From NCBI GenBank assembly GCA_002368685.1, contig DFEN01000137.1, forward strand, positions 1-14,090: a stretch of DNA of 14,090 bases, written 5' to 3'. Position numbers and translations under genes: made by a program. The stretch comes from Lachnospiraceae bacterium UBA3801 (lineage in GTDB: Bacteria; Bacillota; Clostridia; Lachnospirales; Lachnospiraceae). The notes beneath the pieces were generated by a model, which worked only from the letters and a program-made list of their open reading frames with translations, searched no databases and had not been told where the DNA came from. Positions 12,524 to 14,090 of this stretch are shown here, one piece after another. Each line of letters opens with the position of its first letter. Within the stretch, counting starts at the first letter, position 1.

Positions 12524-14090
12524 ATGTACGACAAGGTATCCCCAAAGTTAAACTTTGCCGAGAATGAAGACAAAGTACTAAAATTCTGGAATGAAGAAAA
12601 AATCTTTGAGAAGAGTATAGATGAGAAGAAGGATCTTCCTACCTATACATTTTATGATGGCCCTCCAACGGCCAATGGTAAGCCACACATCGGACACGTG
12701 CTTACAAGAGTTATCAAGGATATGATTCCACGTTACCAGACTATGAAGGGACACAAGATCATTCGTAAGGCTGGATGGGATACTCATGGTCTTCCTGTTG
12801 AGCTTGAAGTTGAGAAGGAAATCGGAATCGACGGCAAGGAACAGATCGAAGAATACGGTATCGAACCATTTATCGGAAAATGTAAAGAATCCGTATGGAA
12901 GTATAAGGGCATGTGGGAGCAGTTTTCAGGCAAGGTTGGTTTCTGGGCTGATATGGATGATCCATATGTTACTTATCATAATGATTATATAGAGTCAGAG
13001 TGGTGGGCACTTAAGAAAATCTGGGATATGGGTCTTCTCTACAAGGGCTTCAAGGTTGTTCCTTATTGTCCTCGTTGTGGAACTCCACTTTCATCTCACG
13101 AGGTTGCACAGGGCTATAAGAGTGTTAAGGAAAGATCTGCAGTTGTTCGTTTCAAGGCTAAGGTTGCTGAGGGCGAGGAGCAGTATTACTTCCTTGCATG
13201 GACAACTACTCCATGGACACTTCCTTCAAACCTTGCACTTTGTGTTAACCCAGAGGAAAGCTATAGCAAGGTAAAGGCTTGCGATGGTTATACATACATC
13301 ATGGCAGATGCTCTGCTGGATACAGTTCTTGGACCTCTTTCAGGGGATGAGAACGTCAAGGCTTACGAAGTAATCGAGAGTTACAAGGGTATCGAGCTTG
13401 AGGGAAGAGAGTATGAGGCTCTCTATGAGGCGGCTGCAGATAAGGCTGCCAAGCAGCACAAGAAGGCACATTACATCGTGGCTGATGACTATGTAACAAT
13501 GTCAGATGGTACTGGTATCGTTCATATAGCTCCTGCTTTTGGTGAAGACGATGGACGTGTTGGACGTAAGTATGATTTGCCATTTGTGCAGTTCGTAACT
13601 GCAGAAGGAAATATGTCAGATGAGACTCCATTTGCGGGCCTTTTCGTTAAGGATGCTGATCCTAAGGTTCTTGTGGATCTGGATGAGAGAGGACTTCTCT
13701 TCTCAGCTCCTAAGTTCGAGCATGACTATCCATTCTGCTGGAGATGTGATACTCCACTTATCTACTATGCTAGAGAGTCATGGTTCATTAAGATGACAGA
13801 GGTTAGTGACCGCATGGTTGCTAATAACAATACAGTTAACTGGATACCTGAGGGTATCGGTAAGGGACGTTTCGGAGAATGGCTTAAGAATGTTCAGGAC
13901 TGGGGTATCTCAAGAGACAGATACTGGGGAACTCCACTTAATATCTGGGAATGTCCTGATTGCGGAGAGAAGATCTCAATCGGTTCTATCCAGGAATTAA
14001 AGGAGAAGTCTTCAAATGTATCTGACTGGGAGAATCCAGATCAGCCAAATGGTATCGAACTCCACAGACCTTATGTTGATAAGGTTGAGA
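12524..14090 (+). CDS. ileS: Isoleucyl-tRNA synthetase, type 2 (eukaryote-like), 3' end outside window
   Basis: Charges tRNA-Ile with isoleucine. 522 codons are present without interruption from ATG 12524 (AAAGGAC 8 nt upstream) to the window edge; about half the protein is missing. Seen: YDGPPTANGKPHIGHVL (44-60) with HIGH at 55-58, WDTHGLPVELEVEKEIGI (85-102), zinc-type pairs CPRC (182-185), CWRC (405-408) and CPDC (477-480), and editing-domain (CP1) motifs WTTTPWTLPSN (226-236) and GTGIVHIAPAFGEDD (329-343). KMSKS would lie beyond the edge. The wording of the HIGH region and of the WDTHGLPVELEVEK stretch matches type 2/eukaryotic enzymes, not the HDGPPYANGxxHIGHAL of type 1. Type 2 enzymes are often insensitive to mupirocin. 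No T-box precedes it. Confidence 0.97.
   Translation, partial: MYDKVSPKLNFAENEDKVLKFWNEEKIFEKSIDEKKDLPTYTFYDGPPTANGKPHIGHVLTRVIKDMIPRYQTMKGHKIIRKAGWDTHGLPVELEVEKEIGIDGKEQIEEYGIEPFIGKCKESVWKYKGMWEQFSGKVGFWADMDDPYVTYHNDYIESEWWALKKIWDMGLLYKGFKVVPYCPRCGTPLSSHEVAQGYKSVKERSAVVRFKAKVAEGEEQYYFLAWTTTPWTLPSNLALCVNPEESYSKVKACDGYTYIMADALLDTVLGPLSGDENVKAYEVIESYKGIELEGREYEALYEAAADKAAKQHKKAHYIVADDYVTMSDGTGIVHIAPAFGEDDGRVGRKYDLPFVQFVTAEGNMSDETPFAGLFVKDADPKVLVDLDERGLLFSAPKFEHDYPFCWRCDTPLIYYARESWFIKMTEVSDRMVANNNTVNWIPEGIGKGRFGEWLKNVQDWGISRDRYWGTPLNIWECPDCGEKISIGSIQELKEKSSNVSDWENPDQPNGIELHRPYVDKVE

Noticed and set aside
12786..14000. Short open frames in other phases within ileS, suggesting a possible frameshift or broken gene.
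   Set aside because: The frame starting at ATG 12524 is open and matches IleS without interruption to the window end.

Overview
The window reads as a low-to-moderate GC Firmicutes chromosome, most likely a Lachnospiraceae-type Clostridia. This rests on AT-rich codon use, strong AAGGAGG-type ribosome binding sites, a short (471-residue) pyruvate kinase, a DUF1858 redox-type protein and a eukaryote-like (type 2) isoleucyl-tRNA synthetase. The genus cannot be fixed from the sequence alone. All genes lie on the + strand, packed tightly in three apparent transcription units. I see no tRNA, rRNA, CRISPR, insertion sequence or prophage.

Unit 1 (about 1-5566) holds an ABC-2 ATPase, two different six-helix permeases with large extracytoplasmic domains, a DesK/NarL-type sensor histidine kinase and a LuxR/NarL-type response regulator. 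Gene content matches the Bacillus subtilis LnrJKLMN (YfiJKLMN) linearmycin-resistance arrangement: a self-regulated exporter or detoxifier of membrane-active compounds. Inverted TGACA/TGTCA half-sites upstream of the first gene are the best candidate operator.

Unit 2 (about 5590-9115) starts at an extended -10 promoter and ends at a clear intrinsic terminator. It encodes a bacterial PH-domain protein with a His/Asp-rich tail, a tiny lipoprotein, a 53-residue Lys/Ala/Asp-rich helical protein, a double zinc-ribbon six-helix membrane protein, and a secreted/membrane TPM-domain protein ending in fifteen glycines. The last two resemble the YdjG-YdjH pair that works with PspA and an SPFH protein in B. 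subtilis. Neither partner is present here, and three small proteins sit in front instead. This is the least described and most interesting part of the window, probably an envelope-stress or membrane-organising module.

Unit 3 (about 9138 to beyond the right edge) has its own promoter and carries pyruvate kinase, a TetR-like regulator, a DUF3137-like two-helix membrane protein, a DUF1858 protein and the first 522 codons of ileS. The close spacing suggests co-transcription, so a housekeeping metabolic gene and a synthetase are linked to three accessory genes. No T-box leader is seen in front of ileS.
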